From Brevibacterium sp. CS2 (GTDB lineage Bacteria; Actinomycetota; Actinomycetes; Actinomycetales; Brevibacteriaceae), in NCBI RefSeq assembly GCF_005280295.1, contig NZ_CP040020.1:3162001-3226000 (forward strand): 64,000 nucleotides of DNA. Direction: 5' to 3'. Both the position numbers and the translations under genes were made by a program. Shown one piece after another: positions 31,085 through 39,254 of this stretch (positions within the stretch are counted from its first letter, which is position 1; each line of letters begins with the position of its first letter). The notes under the pieces are model-generated. The model made no database searches. It was not told where the DNA came from and saw only the letters and a program-made list of their open reading frames with translations.

Positions 31085-31989
31085 TCCTCGGTCGCCGGCT
31101 GCTCGACACCGCTGCTGTCGCCGAGCGTCGACTCGAAGGCCTCGACCCAGGTGCCGTCCTCGCGTGCCTGCTCGAGGATCTCGTTGATCGCGGTCCGCAG
31201 CTCCTGCTCGTCCTTGGGCATGCCGATGCCGTAGGGCTCCTCGGAGAAGGGTTCACCGACGACCCGCATCTCGTCCCCGTACTGTGCGGCGTACCCGCGC
31301 AGGATCGAGTCGTCGGTGGTGACGGCGTCGACGTTGCCGGCCTGCAGGTCGTTGATGCACTTGGGGTAGGCGTCGTAGGTCACGAGGTCGGCCTCGGGGT
31401 AGTCGGTCTCGATCCGCATCGCGGTGGTCGAGGCGTCCGCGGAGCACACCGTGGTCCCGGCGAGGTCGTCGGGACCGTTGATCTCCGAATCCGAGAGGAC
31501 GAGCAGGTCCTGGCCCGCCATGTAGTAGGGGCCGGCGAAGTCGATGACCTGCTTGCGCTCGTCGTTGATCGTGTAGCTCGCGACGACGAGGTCGACGGTG
31601 CGCTGCTGGAGGAACGGCTCGCGGTTGGGCGTGACGGTCTCGATGAACTCGATGTCCTCGGGAGCGAATCCGATCCCCGCGGCGACGAGCTTCGCGATCT
31701 CGACGTCGAAGCCCTCGGGCAGCTCGGAGCCGACCTCGACGTTGGCGAGCCCCGGCTGGTCGTACTTGACGCCGATCCGGATCGTCCCGCGGTCGCTCGC
31801 GGCCTTCCAGGTCTCGGACTCCTCGAGGGAGAAGTCGTCGGCGACGGTGTACTCCGGGGTGTCGCCGCCGGCCGCGCCGCCCTCTCCGGATCCTTCACCG
31901 CCGGGAGTGCCGGACTGCCCGCAGCCCGCGAGCGCGAGTGCGAGTGCTCCCGTCGCCGCCAGCGCTGTGATCCACCGTGTGCGCGTCAT
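31078..31989 (-). CDS. glutamate-type ABC transporter substrate-binding lipoprotein
   Basis: A 303-residue secreted lipoprotein. The signal peptide ends in the lipobox LALAGCG, followed by a Gly/Ser/Glu linker. The periplasmic-binding-protein-3 fold is visible in RGTIRIGVKYDQPGLANVE, FDVEIAKLVAAGIGF, ASYTINDERKQVIDFAGPYYMAGQDLLV, TTVCSADASTTAMR and VDAVTTDDSILRGYA. These match GluB-like glutamate/polar amino acid binding proteins of actinobacteria. No permease or ATPase gene is nearby, so it must pair with proteins encoded elsewhere. ATG 31989 has a GGGAG site; an ATG at 31995 is also in frame. Confidence 0.86.
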   Translation of the reverse strand: MTRTRWITALAATGALALALAGCGQSGTPGGEGSGEGGAAGGDTPEYTVADDFSLEESETWKAASDRGTIRIGVKYDQPGLANVEVGSELPEGFDVEIAKLVAAGIGFAPEDIEFIETVTPNREPFLQQRTVDLVVASYTINDERKQVIDFAGPYYMAGQDLLVLSDSEINGPDDLAGTTVCSADASTTAMRIETDYPEADLVTYDAYPKCINDLQAGNVDAVTTDDSILRGYAAQYGDEMRVVGEPFSEEPYGIGMPKDEQELRTAINEILEQAREDGTWVEAFESTLGDSSGVEQPATEDY

Positions 31990-32124
31990 CGCCATCTCCC
32001 GTGCCCCTTGTCCCCGAGTCTGCACCGCACGTGCGGCCCTGCAGTGATTGTGACATCGACCACACCTGCCTCCGGGGACCTGGTGGCGATCGTTGCCCCT
32101 TCGTGATCCGCTGCGCGCCCTCGG

Positions 32125-32130
32125 TAGACT
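32125..32130 (+). promoter_or_regulatory. candidate -10 box for the small membrane protein pair
   Basis: TAGACT is followed by exactly six bases and the GTG at 32137, which supports a leaderless start and that choice of start codon. Confidence 0.45.
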
Positions 32131-32136
32131 GGTCCG

Positions 32137-32487
32137 GTGCTCACTGCCCTGACCTATCTGCTCTTCGCGTACTCTGCGGTCCTCACCGTGTGGGCGCTCG
32201 TCCTCACGATCCGGAACACCGCTGCGGGCAAGGGGCTGCTCGGCGCGACCGGCGGCCTGCTCGTGCTCCTCATCGTGCAGCTCGTCGTGTCGATCGCGCT
32301 GTGGGGCCGGGCCGACGGCACCGATCCGCTGCTCTTCTTCGGCTACCTCTTCACCGCGCTGCTGCTCGTCCCGCTCGCCGGGTTCTGGGCGTTCGCGGAG
32401 CTCAGCCGCTGGGGGCCGGCCGTGGTCGCCGCCGCGGCGGTCACCGTGTTCGTCATGATCGAGAGGATGGACCAGATTTGGCTCTGA
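32137..32487 (+). CDS. small four-helix membrane protein, unknown function
   Basis: This 116-residue protein is almost all membrane. Four hydrophobic segments are visible near residues 2-24, 38-57, 66-85 and 92-108, with short polar loops. It begins at GTG 32137, which is fixed by a TAGACT box six bases upstream. The following gene appears to start inside its last codons, so the two are co-translated. It resembles small actinobacterial membrane proteins of no known role. Confidence 0.75.
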   Translation: MLTALTYLLFAYSAVLTVWALVLTIRNTAAGKGLLGATGGLLVLLIVQLVVSIALWGRADGTDPLLFFGYLFTALLLVPLAGFWAFAELSRWGPAVVAAAAVTVFVMIERMDQIWL

Positions 32488-32942
32488 GGACGCGCCGCTC
32501 CGCACCCGGCACCACCGGCACGGCCACCGGTGGGCGGCCGGGCTGGTCGGCCATGCACTCCGGTCCCGGCCGGGCGCTCACCGCCGTCTACGGCGTGTTC
32601 GCCCTCGCCGCGTCCGCGCGCGCCGGGTACCAGATCATCCGCGAGTTCGACGAGGCGCCGACCGCCTACACGCTGTCGGCCGTCGCTGCGGTCGTCTACA
32701 TCATCGCCACGGTGTGCCTGGTCATCGGCAACCGCACCACCCACCGGATCGCGATCGCGTCCTGCCTCATCGAGCTTCTCGGAGTGCTCGTCGTCGGTGT
32801 GCTGAGCTTCACCCATCCCGAGGTGTTCCGGGCCCCCAGCGTGTGGTCCGGGTTCGGGATCGGGTACGGATTCATCCCGCTCGTGCTCCCGGTCGTCGGC
32901 CTGTGGTGGCTGGCACGCGTCGACCGCCGGGTGCGCGGCTGA
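32478..32942 (+). CDS. small membrane protein, unknown function
   Basis: A 154-residue protein if read from the TTG at 32478, which overlaps the previous gene by ten bases. An ATG at 32553 would remove 25 basic and Gly/Thr-rich residues and also leaves a complete membrane protein. Four hydrophobic segments follow (HSGPGRALTAVYGVFALAAS, the AYTLSAVAAVVYIIATVCLVIG region, IAIASCLIELLGVLVVGVL and YGFIPLVLPVVGLWWLARV). It is probably co-expressed with the 116-residue protein. The function is unknown. Confidence 0.72.
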   Translation: MALRTRRSAPGTTGTATGGRPGWSAMHSGPGRALTAVYGVFALAASARAGYQIIREFDEAPTAYTLSAVAAVVYIIATVCLVIGNRTTHRIAIASCLIELLGVLVVGVLSFTHPEVFRAPSVWSGFGIGYGFIPLVLPVVGLWWLARVDRRVRG

Positions 32943-32990
32943 GACCGTCCGGCCGCGGATGGCCCGGTCCCCGCGGCGGCGCAGCCCCGC

Positions 32991-34679
32991 TCAGTCCTCG
33001 GAGGTCTGCGAGGACAGGAGGAACCAGTCGGAGCCGTACACGGTGTTCTCCGCGCCGGCGCTCGTGAGCAGGTAGGGCAGGGAGGCGTCGATCTGCACGG
33101 TGTTGCCGCCGCCGTCGTTCGTCATCACGGCTTCGACGGCAGTGCCCATGTCGATCGAGAAGTCCCCGGGCACCGAGAGCGTGATCGTGCACTGCACCTC
33201 GCCGAAGGACACTGCACCGGCCTCCGTCTCGAGCGCGTAGGTGCTCAGCGGCACCTCGGTGTACGGCTCGCATGTCACCCCGACGTCCTCGAAGGCGTTG
33301 TCGCCCTCGGAGAACTGGTCGACGTACTCGCGGAAGCTCGAGAAGGTGTCGGTCGGGTAGGCGAACTCGACCGGGCTCTCCGGCAGCGTCCCGGTCTCGA
33401 GGAACCCGTCGAGCTGCGCGGCGGCGGCCGCCGCCACGTCCTGGTGCGCATCGGGTGCGAGGGGCACCGCGCCGTCGCCGCCGGCGAGCAGGGTGGGCAC
33501 GGCTTCGCGCGGGACGAACAGCGACTGGGCGGCCTTCCAGTCCTCGGCGGCGGACTCGCGGGTGACGAGCATCGCCTGCACGGACTCGCCCTCCCCCGGG
33601 TCGCCGAACCCGATGAACCACATCGGGTACTCGTCGAACATCGGCCCGCCGGCGACGACCTCGGTGAAGGCCACTGCTGACAGCGTCTGCTCCTCGGCGC
33701 GGGCGATGAGCACCTCGGCGCGGGTGCGCCCGAGCAGCGGCCCGGTCTGGATGCCGTCGAGCTCCTCCTGGTCCCCGGCGAGGGTCGCGTCGAGCGCCTC
33801 GGTGTAGTCCGTCATGAAGGTCCCGGCATCGCCCGGGCGCAGCGCCGGCCGCTCGTACGGGGTGAGCTCCGGCTCGGCGGGTTGGGCGATCGGCAGGGGC
33901 AGCTGGGAGCAGCCGGACAGCACCAGGGCCATCGCCGAGGCGCCGGCCGCGGTGCCGCCGAGTCGTCCGGACCCTTTGCCGGGCCGCCGGGCAGGTGCCG
34001 GGCGGTCGCCACTGCCCTTGCCTGTGCCCCGGCCATCGCCTGTGCCCTTGCGCTTGGGGAGCTTGGGCGGCGGGCGCAGCCGGGTGTTCCACCAGCGGAG
34101 CAGGAAGAACACCGCGAGTCCGAACGCGAGCACTGCGACTGCGAAGCCGAGCAGGCTGAAGCCGAACACTCCCTCGACGTCCATGCTCAGCCTCACCGTG
34201 GTGCCGTCGAGGGTGGCGTCCGGGTCCGCCGGTGCGATGACGACCATCTGCGGTGCGGCATCGAGGTCGAAGCGATGGGACACGGCGGTGCCGGTGTCGC
34301 TCGCCAGCCACCAATCGCGCGTCGCGGCAGGCGTCACCGGCTGCGGCTCCCCGGGGACGGACCGGTGGCTCAGCACACCCGGGAACTCGACGCCGGTGAT
34401 CGTCTCGTGGGCGACCCCGGTGAGGTAGTTCTCGGTGTCGACGCCGCTCGCGGTGCCGATGAACAGCTCGGTGTCGCTCTCGGCGGTGATCGCCGCCGTG
34501 GACCCCTCGTAGGGCACCTGCTGCTCGTCGAGCACGACGGCGTAGGTCCCGTCGGCGACGGTGAAGGGTTCGGTCTCGGTGACGTCGTCGGTGCCGGTGA
34601 CCGCGACCGCGGAGACCGCGAGCGCGGTCACCGCGAGTCCGATCACCGCGCACACGGCGGCCAGGATGAGGCGCAGCAT
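32991..34679 (-). CDS. membrane protein with internal lipobox, paralogue A
   Basis: A 562-residue protein of unusual build. Residues 5-27 form a signal anchor. Residues 35-165 look like an extracellular beta domain. A second membrane helix (about 172-195) leads to a long Lys/Arg/Gly-rich cytoplasmic stretch. A third hydrophobic segment then ends in LVLSGC (Cys257), which fits a lipoprotein signal and lipobox. The soluble C-terminal domain (about 265-562) follows. A similar layout is seen in the protein encoded at 35698-37341, and their C-terminal domains share a pattern of LHADALAARAAGPFLEQR type. I do not know the family. It starts eight bases after the CnoX stop, so the three genes form one operon. 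Confidence 0.75.
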   Translation of the reverse strand: MLRLILAAVCAVIGLAVTALAVSAVAVTGTDDVTETEPFTVADGTYAVVLDEQQVPYEGSTAAITAESDTELFIGTASGVDTENYLTGVAHETITGVEFPGVLSHRSVPGEPQPVTPAATRDWWLASDTGTAVSHRFDLDAAPQMVVIAPADPDATLDGTTVRLSMDVEGVFGFSLLGFAVAVLAFGLAVFFLLRWWNTRLRPPPKLPKRKGTGDGRGTGKGSGDRPAPARRPGKGSGRLGGTAAGASAMALVLSGCSQLPLPIAQPAEPELTPYERPALRPGDAGTFMTDYTEALDATLAGDQEELDGIQTGPLLGRTRAEVLIARAEEQTLSAVAFTEVVAGGPMFDEYPMWFIGFGDPGEGESVQAMLVTRESAAEDWKAAQSLFVPREAVPTLLAGGDGAVPLAPDAHQDVAAAAAAQLDGFLETGTLPESPVEFAYPTDTFSSFREYVDQFSEGDNAFEDVGVTCEPYTEVPLSTYALETEAGAVSFGEVQCTITLSVPGDFSIDMGTAVEAVMTNDGGGNTVQIDASLPYLLTSAGAENTVYGSDWFLLSSQTSED

Positions 34680-34687
34680 CCGGTCCT

Positions 34688-35641
34688 CTAGAACAGGGAC
34701 CGCATGAGGCGGGCGCGGGCCTTGACGACGCGCGGATCGGTGCCGCCGACGACCTCGAACAGCTCGAGCAGACGGACCCGCACGGTCTCCTTCTCCTCCC
34801 CCGCGCTCGTCGTGAGGACGGTGACGAGGCGGGAGAACGCGTCGTCGACGTGCCCGCCGGCGAGGTCGAGGTCGGCGCAGTCGAGCGCGGCGGGCACCGA
34901 GCGCGGGTCGGCGGCCGCGGCATCCCGCACGGCCTGGGGGTCGAGGTCGCGGGTGCGCTGGAGGAGGCCGACCCGGGCGAGCCCGACCTTCGCGTCCTCG
35001 TCGGCGGGTGCCTCCGCGAGGGCCTTCCGGTAGACCTCGGCGGCGGTGTCGAGGTCGCCGGCCTCGAGCGCGGCGAGCGCCTCCGGGTGGGCGGGTTCGG
35101 GTTCGGCCGCGGTCTGGCCGCGCGGCACCGCGATCTTCGTCATCCCGGCCTGTGCGGCGGCCTGGAGGAGCTGGTCGAAGACCTGGCGCACCTGGGGCTC
35201 GGGCTGCGCGCCCTGGAACAGCGGAACCGGCTGGCCCTGGACGATCGCGACGACGGTCGGAATCGACTGCACCTGGAACATCTGCTGGATGCGCGGGTTC
35301 GCGTCGACATCGACCTTGGCGAGCACCACCCGGCCGCCGAGGTCGGCCACCACTCGGTCGAGGACCGGGGAGAGCTGCTTGCACGGCCCGCACCAGTCGG
35401 CCCACAGGTCGATGACGACGGGGACGTCGGAGGAGAGCTGCACGACGTCGTTGAAGGTCTCCTCGGTGACGTCGAAGACGAGGGCGGGGACCTCGACGGC
35501 GTTGTCCGGCAGGGCACCGCCGGCCGCGTCACCGGTCGTCGGGGCGGTGGCGCCGTGCTGGGTGCGCACAGCGGAGAGATCGAGCCCCTGCTGCGGCTGG
35601 GCAGGAGACTGGGGGTCCGGGTGCTGGGGCGGCTGCGTCAC
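34688..35641 (-). CDS. CnoX/YbbN-like thioredoxin with TPR-like tail
   Basis: A 317-residue co-chaperedoxin-type protein. After a Gln/Pro-rich start (1-50) a thioredoxin domain contains WADWCGPCK (active-site Cys84 and Cys87) and the cis-proline region QSIPTVVAIVQGQ. A C-terminal helical repeat domain (about 190-317) has TPR-like units (PEALAALEAGDLDTAAEVYRKAL and DEDAKVGLARVGLLQR). This matches YbbN/CnoX, which protect proteins and pass clients to chaperonins. The CxxC pair would allow redox activity. The GTG start has an AAAGGA site. It lies between the two internal-lipobox paralogues, which suggests a shared role in envelope protein quality. Confidence 0.87.
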   Translation of the reverse strand: MTQPPQHPDPQSPAQPQQGLDLSAVRTQHGATAPTTGDAAGGALPDNAVEVPALVFDVTEETFNDVVQLSSDVPVVIDLWADWCGPCKQLSPVLDRVVADLGGRVVLAKVDVDANPRIQQMFQVQSIPTVVAIVQGQPVPLFQGAQPEPQVRQVFDQLLQAAAQAGMTKIAVPRGQTAAEPEPAHPEALAALEAGDLDTAAEVYRKALAEAPADEDAKVGLARVGLLQRTRDLDPQAVRDAAAADPRSVPAALDCADLDLAGGHVDDAFSRLVTVLTTSAGEEKETVRVRLLELFEVVGGTDPRVVKARARLMRSLF

Positions 35642-35697
35642 GGGATGTCCTTTCGGGCGGTGTCGGCGGGCGGATGGTTCGGCGGGCCGGGGTGGGA

Positions 35698-37341
35698 TCA
35701 GCGGGCGAGCTCGGCGTCGGCGAGCACATCGGAGACGCCGACGAGGGCGATCTGCGCGTTGCCGTCGGCGGGGACGGTGAACGACACGACCTGGAGGTTC
35801 TTCGTCACGAGCTTCCGGCTCGTCGTGCTCTCCCCGACGATCGACTTCTGCGGCTCGGGGATCGTCAGCGAGCCGGTGCGGCCCTCGACGGACTCCGGGG
35901 CGATCGTCGTCGTCACGGTGATGAGCCCGGTGACGATCGCACCGCCGTCGGCGGTCTGCTGGGCAGCGAGCTGGTTGCCCTCGGCCGGGGCGTACTCGAA
36001 CTCGATGGTGCCGTTGCCCTCGGACAGCGCCTCGCGCTGGGAGGTCTGCGCGCGCTCCACCTGCTTCCGGAAGGCGTCCTCGGCGAAGTCACCGGCGAAG
36101 CGGGAGTCGTCGCCGTTCTGGAGCACGTCGGCGTACTGGCGCACGGTGTCCTCCGGAGTCTTCTTCAGACCCGCCTGGTCCGGTGCCAGGAGCTGGGACC
36201 CCTGGCGCGCATCGGCGACCTCGGGGATCGCCGCACCGGGCAGCAGCACGCTCTGCGACCACAGCTTGTAGTCGGCGCGCGCGTTCTCCTGCGACAGCAC
36301 GAGGAGCTGCGATTGGCCCGACCCGCTGTCGGAGGTGATCGCGCTCGTCACGCGCGGCCACTGGTCCGTCGCCGAGGTGAAGTTCACAGTGATCGATTCG
36401 GCAGCGACGGCCGGGGGCAGCTCGTAGTCCTCCGCCTTGTCCTTGACGGCGTAGGCGGACTGCCGCTGCTCGAGGAACGGCCCGGCCGCGCGGGCGGCGA
36501 GCGCATCGGCGTGGAGCTGTTCGTCGGACGCGGCGACGGAATCCGCGATCTCCGTGATGACGCGTTCGAGCTGGGCATCGGTGACGACGGCGGGTGCGGT
36601 CTCCGGCGGGTCCGAGGGCGCAGGCGTCGGGAGCTCGGCGGGTCCGCCGCAGCCAGCGAGTGCGATGACGGGGACGATCGCGAAGGCGGCTCCGGTCTCC
36701 GCGAGCCTGCGGCGCCTCTCACGGCGGGCCTCCCGGCGCTGCTTCTCCTTCTGCGCGCGGCGCAGGTCCATGAAGCCGAGCACGAGGCCGAGCGCGACGA
36801 GGATCCCGCCGATGATCATGAGCGGCAGCGCCCACGGGGTCTCGGCGTGGTTGGGCCAGCTGATCTCCACGGAGGAGGCTGCGGGCGATTCGCCGTCGGA
36901 GGCGATGAGGAACGCGGTGCGCGCGGGCTCGGAGTCCCAGTCGAGGACGATCTCGCCCTCGCCGCTGAGCTGGGACTCGAACAGGTCGCCGTTCGCCGGG
37001 TCCGCGGTCTCGCCCTCGCCGCCGCCGGTCTCGACCGCCAGGGTCGATTCGTCGGCGAGCCCGGTGATGCGCGAGTGCGGGGTCTCCCCCACCCAGATGT
37101 CGATGTTCTCCTTCGAGGCCTGCGACAGCGTGAGCTCGCCCTCGCTCTGCACGGTGAGCGTGGCCGGCGTGTCGTAGAGGTTGAGCACCCCCGGCTCGAT
37201 GACGAGCAGCGGGCCCGGCTCGCTCAGCGAGGCGGAGGCCGTGATCGTCTCGTCCGGTGCCCAGGCGGTCTGCTGCAGGATGCCGATCGCGCCGACGATC
37301 AGACCGGCGACGATGAGCAGTCCCGAGACAACGTAGCGCAC
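35698..37341 (-). CDS. membrane protein with internal lipobox, paralogue B
   Basis: A 547-residue relative of the protein encoded at 32991-34679. A signal anchor (2-25) precedes a beta-rich extracellular part with repeated Gly/Glu segments (30-160). A membrane helix (about 166-186) is followed by a strongly basic run (RRAQKEKQRREARRERRRR) and a second hydrophobic stretch ending VIALAGCGG, a textbook lipobox at Cys231. The C-terminal domain (about 240-547) is soluble and mixed alpha/beta. GTG 37341 has an AAGGGG site. It is first in the operon, with the cnoX-like gene after it. It may be split by signal peptidase II into an anchor and a lipoprotein; this is inference. Confidence 0.75.
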   Translation of the reverse strand: MRYVVSGLLIVAGLIVGAIGILQQTAWAPDETITASASLSEPGPLLVIEPGVLNLYDTPATLTVQSEGELTLSQASKENIDIWVGETPHSRITGLADESTLAVETGGGEGETADPANGDLFESQLSGEGEIVLDWDSEPARTAFLIASDGESPAASSVEISWPNHAETPWALPLMIIGGILVALGLVLGFMDLRRAQKEKQRREARRERRRRLAETGAAFAIVPVIALAGCGGPAELPTPAPSDPPETAPAVVTDAQLERVITEIADSVAASDEQLHADALAARAAGPFLEQRQSAYAVKDKAEDYELPPAVAAESITVNFTSATDQWPRVTSAITSDSGSGQSQLLVLSQENARADYKLWSQSVLLPGAAIPEVADARQGSQLLAPDQAGLKKTPEDTVRQYADVLQNGDDSRFAGDFAEDAFRKQVERAQTSQREALSEGNGTIEFEYAPAEGNQLAAQQTADGGAIVTGLITVTTTIAPESVEGRTGSLTIPEPQKSIVGESTTSRKLVTKNLQVVSFTVPADGNAQIALVGVSDVLADAELAR

Positions 37342-37540
37342 GCATTCCCCTTCGTCGTAGCCGCGCAGGGCATCCGCCGCGTGCGCGTTCCTCAGTCTAG
37401 ATGACGGGTCCGCCAAGCGTGCGGAACCCTGCCCCGGAGGACGGCAGTCGACGGTACACACCCCGCCTGACATTTCGATGACAGCGCCCGTGGCGCACCT
37501 CACACCGGCTCGCCTCCGGTGTCCTCACCGGTCGACGACG

Positions 37541-37546
37541 TAGGAT
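37541..37546 (+). promoter_or_regulatory. candidate -10 box for leaderless orn
   Basis: TAGGAT, six bases, then the GTG at 37553. No ribosome site is present in between, so the transcript probably begins at the start codon. Confidence 0.5.
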
Positions 37547-37552
37547 CGAGGC

Positions 37553-38155
37553 GTGGCTACCGACAGAATCGTATGGATCGACTGCGAGATGACCGGCCTC
37601 GAGGTCGGCACCGATGAGCTCATCGAGGTCGCCTGTCTGGTGACGGACTTCGACCTCGGGATCGTCGACGAGGGCGTCGACGTCGTCGTCAAGCCCTCGC
37701 AGGCGGCGCTCGACAACATGAACGCGTTCGTCACCGGGATGCACACGACCTCCGGGCTGCTCCCGCTGCTCGACGACGGGGTCACCGTCGCCGAGGCGCA
37801 GGACACCGTCCTCGATTACATCCGCTCCCATGTCAAGGAGCCGGGGAAGGCCCCGCTCGGCGGCAACTCCGTGGGCACCGACAAGACCTTCCTGTCGGTG
37901 CAGATGCCCGAGCTCGTCGACCACCTGCACTACCGGATCATCGACGTGTCCTCGATCAAGGAGCTCGCCAAGCGCTGGTTCCCCAAGGCCTACTTCAACG
38001 CCCCGGGGAAGACCGGCGGCCACCGTGCGCTCGGCGACATCAAGGACTCGATCGCCGAACTCGCCTACTACCGCGAGATCGTCTTCCGTACCGAGGGGCC
38101 GACGAGCGACGAGGCGATCGCCGCCGCCCGCCGGGTGTCGTCCGACCAGGGCTGA
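37553..38155 (+). CDS. orn: oligoribonuclease
   Basis: Orn degrades the last di- to pentaribonucleotides of RNA turnover and also pGpG. It is a DEDDh 3'-5' exonuclease of 200 residues. The metal ligands Asp10 and Glu12 lie in WIDCEMTGL, Asp110 lies in GNSVGTDKTFL, and His157 and Asp162 lie in GGHRALGDIKDS. The FVTGMHTTSGL segment is also typical. The start is GTG 37553, fixed by the promoter box before it. It is convergent with the next gene with a 15-base gap. The call is secure. Confidence 0.97.
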   Translation: MATDRIVWIDCEMTGLEVGTDELIEVACLVTDFDLGIVDEGVDVVVKPSQAALDNMNAFVTGMHTTSGLLPLLDDGVTVAEAQDTVLDYIRSHVKEPGKAPLGGNSVGTDKTFLSVQMPELVDHLHYRIIDVSSIKELAKRWFPKAYFNAPGKTGGHRALGDIKDSIAELAYYREIVFRTEGPTSDEAIAAARRVSSDQG

Positions 38156-38170
38156 GGCGCCGACCCGCGC

Positions 38171-39124
38171 CTACGCCCGGTCGGCCTGCTCCCGGCTGGT
38201 GAGACCCGAGCCGGTGGCGAACAGCTTCTGCGGGAACGCGCCCTGGGCGACGAGGATCTTCGCGAAGTCCTTCGCCTGCCCGTCGAGCTCCGCGAGGCGC
38301 TCGTCCGACAGCGCCTCCCACGACAGCGCGACCGAGGCGTCGGTCGCCTGCTCGATCTCCTCGCGCAGCGCCGCGGCCTCGTCGGTGATCCGGGCCTCGT
38401 CCCCGGCACCGAGCACGAGTCCGCGCTCGCGCAGCGACTCGACCGCGGCGTTCCACTCCTCCTCCGACCAGCCGCGGCTCTTGCGCGCGGCGGACGGACG
38501 GAACGAGGTACCGGTGAGGCAGTGGAGGACGATCGCCTCGAGCCCGGACAGGTCGTGGGTGATGAGGGCGCCGATGTGTCCGTCCCCGCGGTACTCGCGC
38601 AGCAGCGTCGCCGCGCTCCACAGGTCGAGGAACGGCTGCACGGCGGGATCCTGGGCCTGCACGCCCGGCGCGAGCGCCTCCTGGTGGGCGGCGAACAGCG
38701 TCCGGCCGTCGGGTAGCAGAGCGGTGAGCACAGGGTCGAGTGCGTCGACGAGGTGCTGGGCGAGCGCGGGCAGCTCCGGGCTGCGACCGCCCGGCGCCTC
38801 GGGTCCGAAGGCGCCGGCGAGGAACTGCTCCACCCCGGCCAGGCGCGCGGCGTGCACCGTCTCCGGGGCGGCGGTGTCCCAGCACTCCGGAACGAACCGG
38901 CGGATGCAGGCCGGGTTGAAGCTGTAGAAGGTCGCCGCGACCACGGAGGCCGGGACCCGGCCGAGCGGGGCTGCGCGCCCGGCGAAGTAGATCGCCGAGG
39001 GGTGCGTCACCCCGGTGCCGGCGATCGCCTCGCCGACGGGGCGGGCGAAGTACGTGGCCGAGTGGACGGATTCGACGCGCTTGGACAGTCGGCGGATGAG
39101 GTCGCGCCGTTGGGAGTTCACCAT
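38171..39124 (-). CDS. SCO6745-family protein
   Basis: This 317-residue protein matches the actinobacterial SCO6745 family in SVHSATYFARP, YFAGRAAPLGRVPASVVAATFYSFNPA, LWSAATLLREYRGDGHIGALI and GWSEEEWNAAVESLRERGLV. The C-terminal part has a MarR-like winged-helix pattern (DEARITDEAAALREEIEQATD). The biochemical role is not known; members may bind a ligand through the N-terminal helical domain. ATG 39124 is preceded by TAGAGT and six bases, so it is probably leaderless. Confidence 0.75.
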   Translation of the reverse strand: MVNSQRRDLIRRLSKRVESVHSATYFARPVGEAIAGTGVTHPSAIYFAGRAAPLGRVPASVVAATFYSFNPACIRRFVPECWDTAAPETVHAARLAGVEQFLAGAFGPEAPGGRSPELPALAQHLVDALDPVLTALLPDGRTLFAAHQEALAPGVQAQDPAVQPFLDLWSAATLLREYRGDGHIGALITHDLSGLEAIVLHCLTGTSFRPSAARKSRGWSEEEWNAAVESLRERGLVLGAGDEARITDEAAALREEIEQATDASVALSWEALSDERLAELDGQAKDFAKILVAQGAFPQKLFATGSGLTSREQADRA

Positions 39125-39130
39125 GTGCCC

Positions 39131-39136
39131 ACTCTA
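39131..39136 (-). promoter_or_regulatory. candidate -10 box for the SCO6745-family gene
   Basis: The minus strand reads TAGAGT, six bases, then the ATG at 39124, the same layout as orn and ilvD. Confidence 0.45.
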
Positions 39137-39254
39137 CTGAGCAGTGATCCGCATCACCACTCTCCGGCCCGGCGCACCGGTCGTACAAGCAGATTTCATC
39201 TGTTCGGCAGGTCCGCGCCACCGCGTGCACCGCTGCCGGTCCGACCCTGGTCCC

